The position numbers and the translations under genes are program-made. The notes under the pieces are model-generated. The model saw nothing but the letters and a program-made list of their open reading frames with translations, was not told where the DNA came from and searched no databases. From JBFLYN01 sp040756655 (GTDB lineage Bacteria > Bacillota > Sulfobacillia > UBA8153), in the NCBI GenBank assembly GCA_040756655.1, contig JBFLYN010000049.1, positions 1-19,317 of the forward strand: a DNA stretch of 19,317 nucleotides, given 5' to 3'. This document shows, in pieces, positions 1 through 7,147 of this stretch. Each line of letters opens with the position of its first letter. Within the stretch, counting starts at the first letter, position 1.

Positions 1-490
1 TCTCCATGCGTTCTTGCTGGGACAGCAACCAGTCCAGGGCGGCATACAGTTCATCGGCGCTGGCCGCCTCGATGCCCAATTCCTCGGCCAGGGTGTGGTG
101 GCAGGTCTGGGGGTCGAAGCCCCGCGCCGTGGCGAGTTTGGAAGTGGGGTCCAGCAGCCGGGCCACCACCATGGCCACCACCAGGTCGCGCTCGCGGCTG
201 CGCCGCGGACTGATGATGCGGTCCAGCCCCAGGCGCTGCAAGGTCCCTAACACCGCCGCCACATGCCCGTGGGGGCGGGTGCGGGTGATGACGAAGGCGT
301 CCTCCGGACGCATGAGGAGTTCACCCTTGAGGACCCGGCGCAGGGCTTCCACCTTCTCCGGCGGCCATTTGGAGAGGTTGGCCAGGGTACGTTTGCGGAT
401 CTTATTTCCCTCCCGCACCGATTCGCGGAGGAGGATGGCGGGGGGCGAGTTACGGTTGGGCACCACGTCGATATACATGGCTCTATCCAT
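1..490 (-). CDS. IS1634-type (IS4 superfamily) transposase, 5' part
   Basis: Reading leftward from ATG at 490 (or the in-frame ATG at 478) gives 163 codons that stay open to the window edge, so only the N-terminal part of the protein is present. The start MYIDVVPNRNSPPA, then KRTLANLSKWPPEKVEAL and RPHGHVAAVLGTLQRLGLD, is the characteristic N-terminal region of IS1634-family DDE transposases, which cut and move their own element. The catalytic DDE core would lie off the left edge. Residues after about 120 (LDPTSKLATARGFD, AEELGIEAASADELYAALDWL) also fit the family. No frameshift or stop occurs in the visible part, so the element may be intact. I could not define its terminal inverted repeat, which should lie between 490 and about 600. 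Family call is from memory of homologues; confidence is high that it is a transposase. Confidence 0.87.
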   Translation of the reverse strand, partial: MDRAMYIDVVPNRNSPPAILLRESVREGNKIRKRTLANLSKWPPEKVEALRRVLKGELLMRPEDAFVITRTRPHGHVAAVLGTLQRLGLDRIISPRRSRERDLVVAMVVARLLDPTSKLATARGFDPQTCHHTLAEELGIEAASADELYAALDWLLSQQERME

Positions 491-711
491 GATATGGCGG
501 CCCAGGCAAGACCTAACACTTAACCTACATGGGCACATCTTCCAGCAGCCCCAGTTGGTGCTTTGCCTCTCTACCAGGCCTAATATACCAAAATGGCTAC
601 TCCATTACTCGGAACTTCGGCTTAAGCCCCGGAGTATCATATTGACCCTTTCCAAAATCGCCGACTCTTTCGATGAATCATGGAGAGGAGCCATGGAGAG
701 GGAGATCATTC
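491..711. other. intergenic region between IS element and chemoreceptor
   Basis: About 220 bp without a convincing gene. It should contain the outer end of the IS element and the promoter for the chemoreceptor. AT-rich patches are present (around 578-600 and 636-660), but I see no well-spaced -35/-10 pair and no convincing chemotaxis-type sigma-28 promoter. Confidence 0.4.
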
Positions 712-1992
712 ATGAACCCGAAAAGAGCGGTCACTGGACACCTGGCACTGGCTGTCCTGGGAGTGTGTATGGTCACAGCGTTCTTGGCCTTCTTCTGGAC
801 CAGGGCAGCTGGTCCGGCTGCCGTGCTTGCCGCCGGGCTGGCCGTAGCCGTCTTTGGGGTCCACGGGCGTGAGCGCATCGAGGGACATAAGGAGCTGGCA
901 AGGCTGCAAGACGCCCTGCAGGCAAAGATAAGCGCACTACAGGAAACCGAGACCAGCCTGACCGCTCTCCGGCGGCAAGTGCAAGTAGAGAGCGAACGAC
1001 TGCAGGCAGACTGCAGGCAGACGCTGGCCACCTTGGAGTCGGCCCGGGCGGGGAGCCGGCATATGCAGGAAGGAGTCGCCACCATCCTGGACATGGTGGG
1101 CCGGGTAAACGCCGCTCTGGAGCAGATCGCAGCGGGTGCAGCCGGGCAGGCTACCGACCTGAGCCGCACTTCCCAGCTGGCTGCCAACCTGTCCCAGTTT
1201 ACCTCGGCCGCTGTGACCGAGGCCAAGGACCTGAGCCAGGCCGCCCAGGCCAGCCTGCAGGCAGTGTCCGAGGGGCGCCAGGCAGTAAGCGACGTGGCCG
1301 GTGCCATGGAGAATGTGCGCAAGGCCATCTACCAGTCAGCCGACGAAATCAGCGCCCTGGGTCAAAAGTCTGCCCAGATCAGCAACATCCTGGCGGTGAT
1401 CTCGGACATAGCCAACCAGACCAACCTCCTGGCCCTCAATGCCGCCATTGAGGCAGCCCGGGCCGGAGAACACGGCCGCGGATTTGCGGTGGTGGCTGAG
1501 GAAGTACGCCGCCTGGCAGAAAACTCCAACCGGTCCACCAAGCAGATCGAGGCCATCATCAGCACCATTTCCCAGTCCATCGGCGGGGCGGTCAAGCTCA
1601 TGGAACGCTGTACCCACGCCATTGAAGAGGGCACCCAGCTGGCGTCCCGGGCCGGCCACGCGCTGGGCGCCATCGAGCGCATGGCCAACCAGACCCACAA
1701 CCTGGCAGCCTCCATGACCAGCCGTTCTTCGGAGAGCGCCGCCCATATTTCCGGCCTTTTCGAAGCCATCAGCAGCGCAGCCTCGGTGACCGAGGAGAAC
1801 TCGGCCACCACGGCAGACCTGGCCGCTCAGAACTGGTTCAGTGCTGCTCTGTCCAGCTTCACTACCGAAGCCGCGCAGCTGGCGGAGGCCATCGACGAAG
1901 TCCACCGTCGCCTGGAAGAGCTTACTGGCGGAAAGCCCGCAAGGCTTACTGGCGGAAAGCCCGCAAGGCCCCCAGCAACGCGAAAGCCATGA
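712..1992 (+). CDS. methyl-accepting chemotaxis protein without large sensor domain
   Basis: This is a chemoreceptor-type signalling protein of 426 aa that would pass a signal to CheA/CheW. I place the start at ATG 712 rather than the in-frame ATG at 673, because 712 has GAGAGGGAG about 7 bp upstream and leads directly into two closely spaced hydrophobic segments (residues about 10-29 and 34-50) with almost no external loop. A long coiled coil follows. The highly conserved signalling hairpin tip, ISDIANQTNLLALNAAIEAA followed by RAGEHGRGFAVVAEEVRRLAE, sits near residues 228-270. There is no ligand-binding domain and no obvious HAMP, so it probably senses a membrane or cytoplasmic cue. The C-terminus ends in two copies of LTGGKPAR encoded by a 24-bp tandem repeat, and the last 47 bp overlap the convergent ECF gene. 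No che genes are adjacent. Confidence 0.93.
   Translation: MNPKRAVTGHLALAVLGVCMVTAFLAFFWTRAAGPAAVLAAGLAVAVFGVHGRERIEGHKELARLQDALQAKISALQETETSLTALRRQVQVESERLQADCRQTLATLESARAGSRHMQEGVATILDMVGRVNAALEQIAAGAAGQATDLSRTSQLAANLSQFTSAAVTEAKDLSQAAQASLQAVSEGRQAVSDVAGAMENVRKAIYQSADEISALGQKSAQISNILAVISDIANQTNLLALNAAIEAARAGEHGRGFAVVAEEVRRLAENSNRSTKQIEAIISTISQSIGGAVKLMERCTHAIEEGTQLASRAGHALGAIERMANQTHNLAASMTSRSSESAAHISGLFEAISSAASVTEENSATTADLAAQNWFSAALSSFTTEAAQLAEAIDEVHRRLEELTGGKPARLTGGKPARPPATRKP
1921..1968. repeat. 24-bp perfect tandem repeat, two copies
   Basis: Unit 1 is 1921-1944 and unit 2 is 1945-1968, identical, each beginning CTTACTGGCGG and ending CCCGCAAGG. On the plus strand it encodes LTGGKPAR twice at the chemoreceptor C-terminus. 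On the minus strand unit 2 carries the last codons and TAA stop of the ECF S-component gene, so unit 1 repeats that gene end just beyond its stop. It preserves frame in the chemoreceptor. Confidence 0.95.
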
Positions 1993-2449
1993 CCACACTG
2001 GCCCCTCCCTGGATCAGGTTGCTGGGGATATCGGCCAAGGCGGCGGCGAACCCGTACATGATGCCGCTGGCCACGTAGTATCCGGCCACCATCCACAGGG
2101 CGGCAGCCACCATGGCGGCGAGCATGAGTGGGCGCACCGGGCGGGCGGAACGGTAGGTGGTGTGGCCTAACCAACCCGCGATAAGCCCCTCAAGAGCTTT
2201 AATCACCAGGGTCCAGGGTGCCCAGTGGGCGTAGCCCAGGATTATGTCGGCCAGCGCCGAACCGAGGCCGCCGGCGATAAGGCCAACCCGCGGCCCCAAT
2301 AGCAGGGCCGCCACGAAAATCATGGTGTCGCCCACGTTGATAAAGCCGCCCGTGCGGGGCATGGGTACCTGGATCACCATGGTGGCCACGGCTACCAGGG
2401 CAGTGAAGAGTGCAGCTTGCACTAGACGGTAAAGATGAGAACGAGTCAT
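1946..2449 (-). CDS. ribU: ECF transporter S component, probably riboflavin-specific
   Basis: A 167-aa, almost entirely hydrophobic protein with five to six predicted membrane helices, matching the ECF-type substrate-binding (S) subunit family (Pfam 07155 type). Recognisable segments are the N-terminal LVQAALFTALVAVATMVIQV, then GGFINVGDTMIFVAALLLGP and GLIAGGLGSALADIILGY. S components bind a vitamin and dock onto a shared EcfA/EcfA'/EcfT energising module, none of which is encoded here, so this is a group II arrangement with the module elsewhere. Riboflavin is the inferred substrate because the gene sits directly downstream of an FMN riboswitch. ATG 2449 has an AAAGGGGGAG SD. The gene ends inside the convergent chemoreceptor gene. 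The family call is strong; the gene symbol is an inference from the riboswitch. Confidence 0.88.
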   Translation of the reverse strand: MTRSHLYRLVQAALFTALVAVATMVIQVPMPRTGGFINVGDTMIFVAALLLGPRVGLIAGGLGSALADIILGYAHWAPWTLVIKALEGLIAGWLGHTTYRSARPVRPLMLAAMVAAALWMVAGYYVASGIMYGFAAALADIPSNLIQGGASVVMAFALLGALRAFRQ

Positions 2450-2484
2450 GTCCGACTCCCCCTTTCTGCCCCGGGGAAGTTAAC

Positions 2485-2509
2485 AAGCCCCATCGTTGCG
2501 ACGGGGCTT
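2485..2509 (-). terminator. expression-platform hairpin of the FMN riboswitch
   Basis: An 11-bp stem (AAGCCCCGTCG / CGATGGGGCTT on the minus strand, with one G-U pair) and a CAA loop lies between the FMN aptamer and the SD of the S-component gene. This is where an attenuator is expected. The tract after the stem in the direction of transcription (GTTAACTT) is a poor U-run, whereas the opposite strand gives TTTTG, so termination strength in the regulated direction is uncertain. No plus-strand gene ends nearby that would need it. Confidence 0.6.
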
Positions 2510-2542
2510 TTGTGAGCGTGCCAAACATGGGGACACGCGTCA

Positions 2543-2667
2543 CCTTCTCCCATTCAGACTTTACTGGCGGCCCCGGATTCTCACCGGCTCAACTGCTGGG
2601 GCTGATGGGCTCGTCTCCACAGGGGAGCATCACCACCGGTAGGGAATTGCACCCGGCCCCGAAGGCT
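2543..2667 (-). promoter_or_regulatory. FMN riboswitch (RFN element)
   Basis: Read on the minus strand, the conserved RFN blocks occur in order: TTCGGGGCCGGGTGCAATTC, CCTACCGGTGGTGATGC, GAGCCCATCAGC, GCCGGTGAGAATCCGGGGCC, GCCAGTAAAGTCTGAATGGG, AGAAGG. These match the FMN-binding aptamer that represses riboflavin synthesis and uptake genes when FMN is plentiful. It lies about 95 bp upstream of the S-component start, with a hairpin between, and begins close to the predicted transcription start. Direct motif recognition; very confident. Confidence 0.96.
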
Positions 2668-2673
2668 ATCTAT

Positions 2674-2702
2674 ATTATAACGCGCTACATGCCTGTTGTC
2701 AC
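2674..2702 (-). promoter_or_regulatory. sigma-A promoter for the riboswitch and S-component transcript
   Basis: On the minus strand a GTGACA -35 box (2702-2697) is separated by 17 bp from a perfect TATAAT -10 box (2679-2674). Transcription would start near 2667, just before the 5' boundary of the FMN aptamer. Confidence 0.85.
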
Positions 2703-2723
2703 CGTTATTTGCAACCGGTACCG

Positions 2724-3158
2724 CTATGTGAAAAAGACGGCAACGGTGATGCCCAAAACCGCCCCGGCCAGTACCTCCACGGGCGTGTGTCCCAGCAGTT
2801 CACGGAGCCGTTCTTCGCGTATGCCGGCTGCGTGGTACAGGTCATCTACGATCTTGTTTAGGACCTCCGCCTGTTTTCCCACGGCTTGGCGGACACCGGT
2901 GGCATCGTACATCACAATAGACGCAAAAACAAAGGCCACGGCAAACAACGGACTGTGAAATCCTTCTACCCGTCCGGTAGCCAGGGCCAGGGCAGAGACA
3001 AAGGCCGTGTGAGAGCTGGGCATACCACCGGCCCCCACCAGCCTGGTAAGGTCCACACGCCTGTCCATGACCAGCACCACCACGAATTTCAGCACCTGGG
3101 CCAGTGCCCAGGCTACCAGGCTGGCCCAAAGGACCCTGTTCTGTAGGAGGCCGTCCAA
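2724..3158 (-). CDS. divergent PAP2 / DUF212 family membrane protein (YuiD-like)
   Basis: A 144-aa integral membrane protein of the DUF212 family, distantly related to acid phosphatase/vanadium haloperoxidase (PAP2) enzymes. Diagnostic blocks are GGMPSSHTAFVSAL (about residues 44-57), MYDATGVRQAVGKQAEVLN (about 83-101) and ELLGHTPVEVLAGAVLGI near the C-terminus, in the same order as in B. subtilis YuiD. The molecular function of the family is not established to my knowledge, although the SSH and GHTPVEV motifs echo the PAP2 phosphatase signature. Length matches the family. The start is TTG at 3158, preceded by AAGGGGTGGGGAG. It lies upstream of the riboswitch transcription unit in the same direction and diverges from the MATE gene. 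Confidence 0.9.
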   Translation of the reverse strand: MDGLLQNRVLWASLVAWALAQVLKFVVVLVMDRRVDLTRLVGAGGMPSSHTAFVSALALATGRVEGFHSPLFAVAFVFASIVMYDATGVRQAVGKQAEVLNKIVDDLYHAAGIREERLRELLGHTPVEVLAGAVLGITVAVFFT

Positions 3159-3191
3159 CTCCCCACCCCTTCTTACTGTCTACCATGCATA

Positions 3192-3221
3192 TTGACACAG
3201 TGTACTGGCCGGGCGTACGAT
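3192..3221 (+). promoter_or_regulatory. promoter of the MATE gene
   Basis: A perfect TTGACA (3192-3197) is followed after 18 bp by TACGAT (3216-3221, four of six consensus bases). Start of transcription near 3228 would leave a very short leader before the TTG start at 3241, which still includes the GGGAAGGTGA ribosome binding site. Confidence 0.65.
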
Positions 3222-3240
3222 TCACTGGGAAGGTGATTGC

Positions 3241-4626
3241 TTGCAGCCCGTCACATGGCGCCTCCGGTCTCGCCCCCGCGTTCGTCTTAGACCCCGGCTC
3301 GGCCCACTTAAGCGGCGGATCTTCTCCCTGGCCCTGCCGGCAGTAGTCGAGCAGATCTGCCACATGAGCCTGGGCATCATGGACACCAAGCTCGTTGCCT
3401 CACTGGGCCGGGCCGCCGTGGCCGCCGTGGGCATCGGCGACCAGCTCATGCAGTTCACCATCGTGGCCTTCGCGGCCTTCAACATCGGGACCACCGCTGT
3501 TGTCGCCCGCGCTTGGGGAGCTAACCAGGAGCGAGACGCCGCCGCCGCGGCGCGCCAGGCTCTCCTAGCCGTGACCGCCGTAGGGACGGTGCTGGCGGCG
3601 GCCGGCCACTGGCTGGCTCACCCGGGGGTGGCCCTGATGGGGGCGGCCGGGGACACGCTCCCACTGGCCGGCTCGTACCTGAAAACGGTAGCCCTATCGG
3701 TGCCAGCCATGGGCGTGCTCATGGTCTGCACAGCCAGCATGCGGGGAGCGGGAGACACCCGTACACCATTGTACATCACCCTAGGCATGAATGCCATCCA
3801 CCTCTTGTTCAGCTACATTCTGATCTTCGGCCGGTTGGGTTTGCCCGCCCTGGGTATCCTGGGCGCGGCCACCTCGGCCATCATCGCACGTTGGCTGGGG
3901 GCCTCAGTAGCCCTCGTTCTCCTGGTGCGCGGCCATAGTCGCCTCCGTCTGTACCGGCTCTGGGCTACCCGCCCGGACCCGGTGGTCATCCGCCGGATCA
4001 TGCGCGTGGGTGTTCCCGCCGCCATGGAGCAGCTGGTCATGCGGTTTGGGCAGATGAGCTACTTTCGCATCGTGGCTTCACTAGGGACCGCCTCGCTGGC
4101 CGCTCACCGCCTGGCCATCCAGGCTGAGTCCCTGTCTTACAGCCCCGGCATGGGGTTTGGCGTGGCCGCGACTACCCTCGTGGGCCAGGGACTGGGGGCA
4201 AGGAAGCCCAAGTTCGCCGAGGCCAGCGCGTACCAGACATTCCGCCTGGCCTGCCTGCTGATGGGCGGCATGGGCCTGGCGTTCGTCCTGTGGCCCGCCG
4301 CCATCTGTCGCTTTTTCATCGACGACCCAGAGGTAGTGGCCCTGGGGGCCAGCGTCCTCCGCATCGTGGGGCTGGCCCAGCCCGGGCTGGCCCTGTCCAT
4401 GGTGGCGGCCGGGGCGCTGCGCGGTGCCGGAGACACCCGGTGGACGCTGGTCATAACCATGTTCGGTATCTGGCTCATCCGGGTACCCCTGGCATATTTC
4501 CTGGTACTCAGGTTGGACTGGGGACTGGTCGGCGCCTGGATCGCCATGAGCACAGACCTGTGGATACGCGGGCTGTCCATGCTAGGCCGGTTCCAAAGCG
4601 GTGGCTGGAAAAAGGTTGCAGTCTAA
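3241..4626 (+). CDS. MATE family multidrug/toxin exporter
   Basis: A 461-aa polytopic membrane protein with about 12 helices. It shows the internal duplication typical of MATE cation-coupled exporters: RGAGDTRTPLYITLGMNAIH in the first half and RGAGDTRWTLVITMFGIWL in the second. The N-terminal SLALPAVVEQICHMSLGIMD and the conserved AAHRLAIQAESLSYSPGMGF are also family features. Members use a Na+ or H+ gradient to expel cationic drugs and other toxic compounds; the substrate cannot be told from sequence. TTG 3241 is favoured because GGGAAGGTGA lies 6-7 bp upstream and a good promoter sits just before. The arginine-rich N-terminus would be cytoplasmic. The stop codon overlaps that of the convergent spore photoproduct lyase gene by 4 bp. 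Confidence 0.93.
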   Translation: MQPVTWRLRSRPRVRLRPRLGPLKRRIFSLALPAVVEQICHMSLGIMDTKLVASLGRAAVAAVGIGDQLMQFTIVAFAAFNIGTTAVVARAWGANQERDAAAAARQALLAVTAVGTVLAAAGHWLAHPGVALMGAAGDTLPLAGSYLKTVALSVPAMGVLMVCTASMRGAGDTRTPLYITLGMNAIHLLFSYILIFGRLGLPALGILGAATSAIIARWLGASVALVLLVRGHSRLRLYRLWATRPDPVVIRRIMRVGVPAAMEQLVMRFGQMSYFRIVASLGTASLAAHRLAIQAESLSYSPGMGFGVAATTLVGQGLGARKPKFAEASAYQTFRLACLLMGGMGLAFVLWPAAICRFFIDDPEVVALGASVLRIVGLAQPGLALSMVAAGALRGAGDTRWTLVITMFGIWLIRVPLAYFLVLRLDWGLVGAWIAMSTDLWIRGLSMLGRFQSGGWKKVAV

Positions 4627-5636
4627 ACCAGGTATTCCAGCCGGCTCCCGGGCAGAATCTCCTGCAGCATCCCGGCGAAGCGACCTCGGGCGAGTTGCAG
4701 GCTGGCAGCCGGGTAGACAAACTTACCATATCCGAACTGGCCGTACTTGAACTGCCTAGATTCTTCGTCCATGGGCAGCCCATGGTCGGGGAAGATGGCC
4801 TCGATGTTGGTCTTGGCGCGCCGGGTGAAACGGTGGGTGATGACCTCGAAGGTGAGGTCATCGACTCCACCAAACCGGCGCCCCAGCTCTTCCAGCAGTC
4901 CCCGGTACCCTTCCTCCCAGCCCGGGCTGAGAAACACCGGTGCGATGATGAACCCTAAAGGATAGCCGGCACCGGCCACTTCCTGAGCGGCCGCAAGACG
5001 CCGTTCCAGCCCGGGCGTGCCATGTTCGTAGTGGTCTATGATCTTGGACCAGTTGACGCTGAACCGTACCCGCGTGTGCCCGCCGTGGTTCAGTGCCAGG
5101 AGGTTCTCCACCCGGTCATACTTGGTGGCAAACCGAAAGCGACCCAATGGTTCGCCGGCAAAAAACTCCACGGCCAGGCCCAGGGAACCGGTCAGGGCCT
5201 CTAGCGCCACCGGGTCTGAGGTGGCGGCGCCCTCAAACACGGTTATGTCCGGGTCTCGCTCTCCAATATACTGATGGGCCCTATCCAGGATCTCGTGGAC
5301 GTTCACATACACTCTCATGTACGGTCGTGTCCCCAGGGTGGTATGTAGATAGCAGTACCGGCACCACCCGGGGCAGCCGGTGGCCAGGGGCAACTGGTAG
5401 TGGGCCGAAGGACGGCACGTGGCAAAGTCCAGCGTCCTCCTGACTCCCACCACCAGCGTGCGTTTGGCGGCGGCGAAGGCCCGGGCAGGCGTGGAGCCCG
5501 GCAGTCCCGTCACGCGATTGTGCGAGGTGGCAAAGGTCACCGTCACGGCGGGGTCGTGGCTGAAACGCTGGTATAGCTTGCGTCCTAGCGGGTATGCCAG
5601 GGCTTCCCGCTCGAAGTACACCCGGTCCAGTTCCAC
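4623..5636 (-). CDS. splB: spore photoproduct lyase (radical SAM DNA repair)
   Basis: A 337-aa radical SAM enzyme that directly reverses the thymine dimer (spore photoproduct) formed by UV in dormant spores. The cluster-binding motif CPGWCRYC lies at residues 88-95 (C88, C92, C95), preceded by TCRPSAHYQLPLATG. Further blocks shared with B. subtilis SplB are YMRVYVNVHEIL, FRFATKYDRV, RVRFSVNWSKIIDHYEHGT, GYPLGFIIAPV, GWEEGYRGLLEELG and FEVITHRFTRRAK. Where B. subtilis SplB has FEAACTSD, with the hydrogen-donor Cys141, this protein has FEGAATSD, so that cysteine is alanine (A138); Cys74 is present. GTG 5636 has GGGGTGAT about 6 bp upstream. The gene overlaps the MATE stop by 4 bp and diverges from the PLP enzyme. 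It strongly suggests an endospore former. Confidence 0.95.
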   Translation of the reverse strand: MELDRVYFEREALAYPLGRKLYQRFSHDPAVTVTFATSHNRVTGLPGSTPARAFAAAKRTLVVGVRRTLDFATCRPSAHYQLPLATGCPGWCRYCYLHTTLGTRPYMRVYVNVHEILDRAHQYIGERDPDITVFEGAATSDPVALEALTGSLGLAVEFFAGEPLGRFRFATKYDRVENLLALNHGGHTRVRFSVNWSKIIDHYEHGTPGLERRLAAAQEVAGAGYPLGFIIAPVFLSPGWEEGYRGLLEELGRRFGGVDDLTFEVITHRFTRRAKTNIEAIFPDHGLPMDEESRQFKYGQFGYGKFVYPAASLQLARGRFAGMLQEILPGSRLEYLV

Positions 5637-5724
5637 CTCATCACCCCGGATCTAGTTTGTCCCGGCCCAAGTTTTTCTGTGGGCTGGAGGAAAAACCATC
5701 AGCGAGTAGAATATGCTGGATGGA

Positions 5725-5738
5725 GCACAATACTGTGC
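5725..5738. promoter_or_regulatory. short inverted repeat, possible operator
   Basis: GCACA-ATAC-TGTGC is a perfect 5-bp inverted repeat in the divergent splB/PLP-enzyme intergenic region, about 40 bp before the PLP-enzyme start and just after a TAGAAT that could serve as a -10 box (5707-5712, with no convincing -35). It could bind a dimeric regulator. Weak evidence: it is short and single. Confidence 0.25.
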
Positions 5739-5779
5739 ACAACCCCGCTTACCCGGGGTCCACTCCAGGGAGGATAGAG

Positions 5780-7066
5780 ATGAGCGCCACAGCCGATACC
5801 ATCAAGAACAGGAGACCTCCGAGGGAAACCAGCCTGGCGGATTTCTTCGAACTACCAGATGCCGACATATTCGCCAAGGCCAGGGCCTTTGTTCCTTTTG
5901 TCCGGTCCAACCAGGAAAAGGGGCACTACCTCTACCGCCGGACCCTGGTGGCTGCCTCGGAAAACCGGGTGCTGGTCCGGGATGAGTCCACGGGCCGCGA
6001 GCGCGAGATGATCATGATGGCCTCCAACAACTATCTGGGGCTCACCACCCACCCCAGGGTGGTCCGGGCCGGCCTTGATGCCATTCGCGAGTTCGGAGCG
6101 GGCGCAGGCAGTGTGCCGCTCTTGGCTGGGACCCTGGACTTACACCGGAGGCTTGAGGAAAAGCTCGCCCGGTTCAAATGTTGCGAGGCCGCGGTGATTT
6201 TTGCCACCGGCTACTCGTCCAATGTGGGCTGCATCTCCGCCCTGGCCCGGCCGGGAGATCTAGTGGTCAACGATGCCCTCAATCACGCCAGCATCATCGA
6301 TGGTTGTCGTCTGTCCGGCGCCTCGGTCAAAGCCTTTCCCCATAACAACACCGGATCCCTCGACAAGCTGCTGTCTCGCATCGGTCAAGATCACCACGGG
6401 AAGCTGGTAGTCGTGGATGGCGTGTTCAGCATGGACGGCGATATTGCACCCCTCCCTGAACTCATTGACATCTGCCGCCGGCACGGGGCGCGGTTGATGA
6501 TCGATGAGGCTCACGCCACCGGGGTTATAGGAGCCAACGGGCGGGGCACGCCCGAATACCACGGGGTCGAAGGCCAGGTGGATATCGTGGCCGGAACGCT
6601 AAGCAAGGGCCTGGGGGGCGTGGGCGGGTTCGTGGCTTCCAGCGCCGAGGTAGTGGAATATATCCGGTTCTACGCTCGATCGTACATGTTCTCCACAGCG
6701 CTCCCGCCGACGGTGAGCGCCTCACTCCTGGCAGCCTTGGAAGTCATCGAGACCGAACCTGAGCTCCGGAACAGGCTTTGGAGCAACATCCACTACATGA
6801 AGGAGAACCTCACCGCCGCCGGCTTCGACCTGGGCAACTCCCAGACTGCCATCTTCCCCCTGATCCTGGGTGATGATCTTAAGGTCAAGGAAATGGGCCG
6901 GCTGTTACACGAGATGGGGATCTACGTCAACCCGGTGTTCTACCCGGCCGTATCCCGCAAACTATCCCGGGTAAGGTTGAGCATCATGGCCACGCACACC
7001 CGCGAGGACCTGGAAAAGACCGTGGCCGCCTGCGTAGAAGCAGGCCGGGCAGTGGGCGCGCTCTAG
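5780..7066 (+). CDS. alpha-oxoamine synthase family PLP enzyme (Kbl/BioF/SPT-like)
   Basis: A 428-aa fold-type I PLP enzyme that condenses an amino acid with an acyl-CoA. Family marks: MASNNYLGLTTHPRV, the glycine-rich GAGAGSVPLLAGT, FATGYSSNVG, NDALNHASIIDGCRLS, VVDGVFSMDGDIAPLPEL, then IDEAHATGVIG with D242 and H245, and the Schiff-base lysine K276 in GTLSKGLGGVGG. Candidate activities are 2-amino-3-ketobutyrate CoA ligase, 8-amino-7-oxononanoate synthase, or serine palmitoyltransferase. The roughly 40-residue N-terminal extension ahead of the usual BioF start is closer to the Kbl/SPT-like group. No biotin or threonine-catabolism genes are adjacent, so the substrate is open. The frame is open upstream to 5594, but ATG 5780 is chosen because AGGGAGGAT lies about 6 bp before it and the upstream residues do not resemble the family. 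Confidence 0.9.
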   Translation: MSATADTIKNRRPPRETSLADFFELPDADIFAKARAFVPFVRSNQEKGHYLYRRTLVAASENRVLVRDESTGREREMIMMASNNYLGLTTHPRVVRAGLDAIREFGAGAGSVPLLAGTLDLHRRLEEKLARFKCCEAAVIFATGYSSNVGCISALARPGDLVVNDALNHASIIDGCRLSGASVKAFPHNNTGSLDKLLSRIGQDHHGKLVVVDGVFSMDGDIAPLPELIDICRRHGARLMIDEAHATGVIGANGRGTPEYHGVEGQVDIVAGTLSKGLGGVGGFVASSAEVVEYIRFYARSYMFSTALPPTVSASLLAALEVIETEPELRNRLWSNIHYMKENLTAAGFDLGNSQTAIFPLILGDDLKVKEMGRLLHEMGIYVNPVFYPAVSRKLSRVRLSIMATHTREDLEKTVAACVEAGRAVGAL

Positions 7067-7096
7067 CACCACCCGCGGTGAGGTCGTGGTTTTCCT

Positions 7097-7147
7097 GCCT
7101 GGGGCTCACCCCGCGTCCGGGGAGATAGCCCCAGGCTTTGCCTTTAG
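7097..7147 (+). terminator. hairpin terminator after the PLP enzyme
   Basis: GCCTGGGGCT (7097-7106) pairs perfectly with AGCCCCAGGC (7127-7136), with a smaller CCCC/GGGG hairpin inside, and is followed by TTTGCCTTTA. It starts 31 bp after the stop codon. The T-tract is interrupted but position and stem strength fit a Rho-independent terminator. Confidence 0.75.

Noticed and set aside
640..680. Sigma-28-like promoter (GCCGACTC) before the chemoreceptor
   Set aside because: The -35 element TAAA is missing at the required distance.
673..711. Upstream ATG for the chemoreceptor (13 extra residues)
   Set aside because: Polar extension before the first membrane helix and a weaker SD; ATG 712 has GAGAGGGAG at good spacing.
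5594..5779. Long N-terminal extension of the PLP enzyme
   Set aside because: It would overlap the divergent splB start, has no family similarity, and ATG 5780 has a clear SD.
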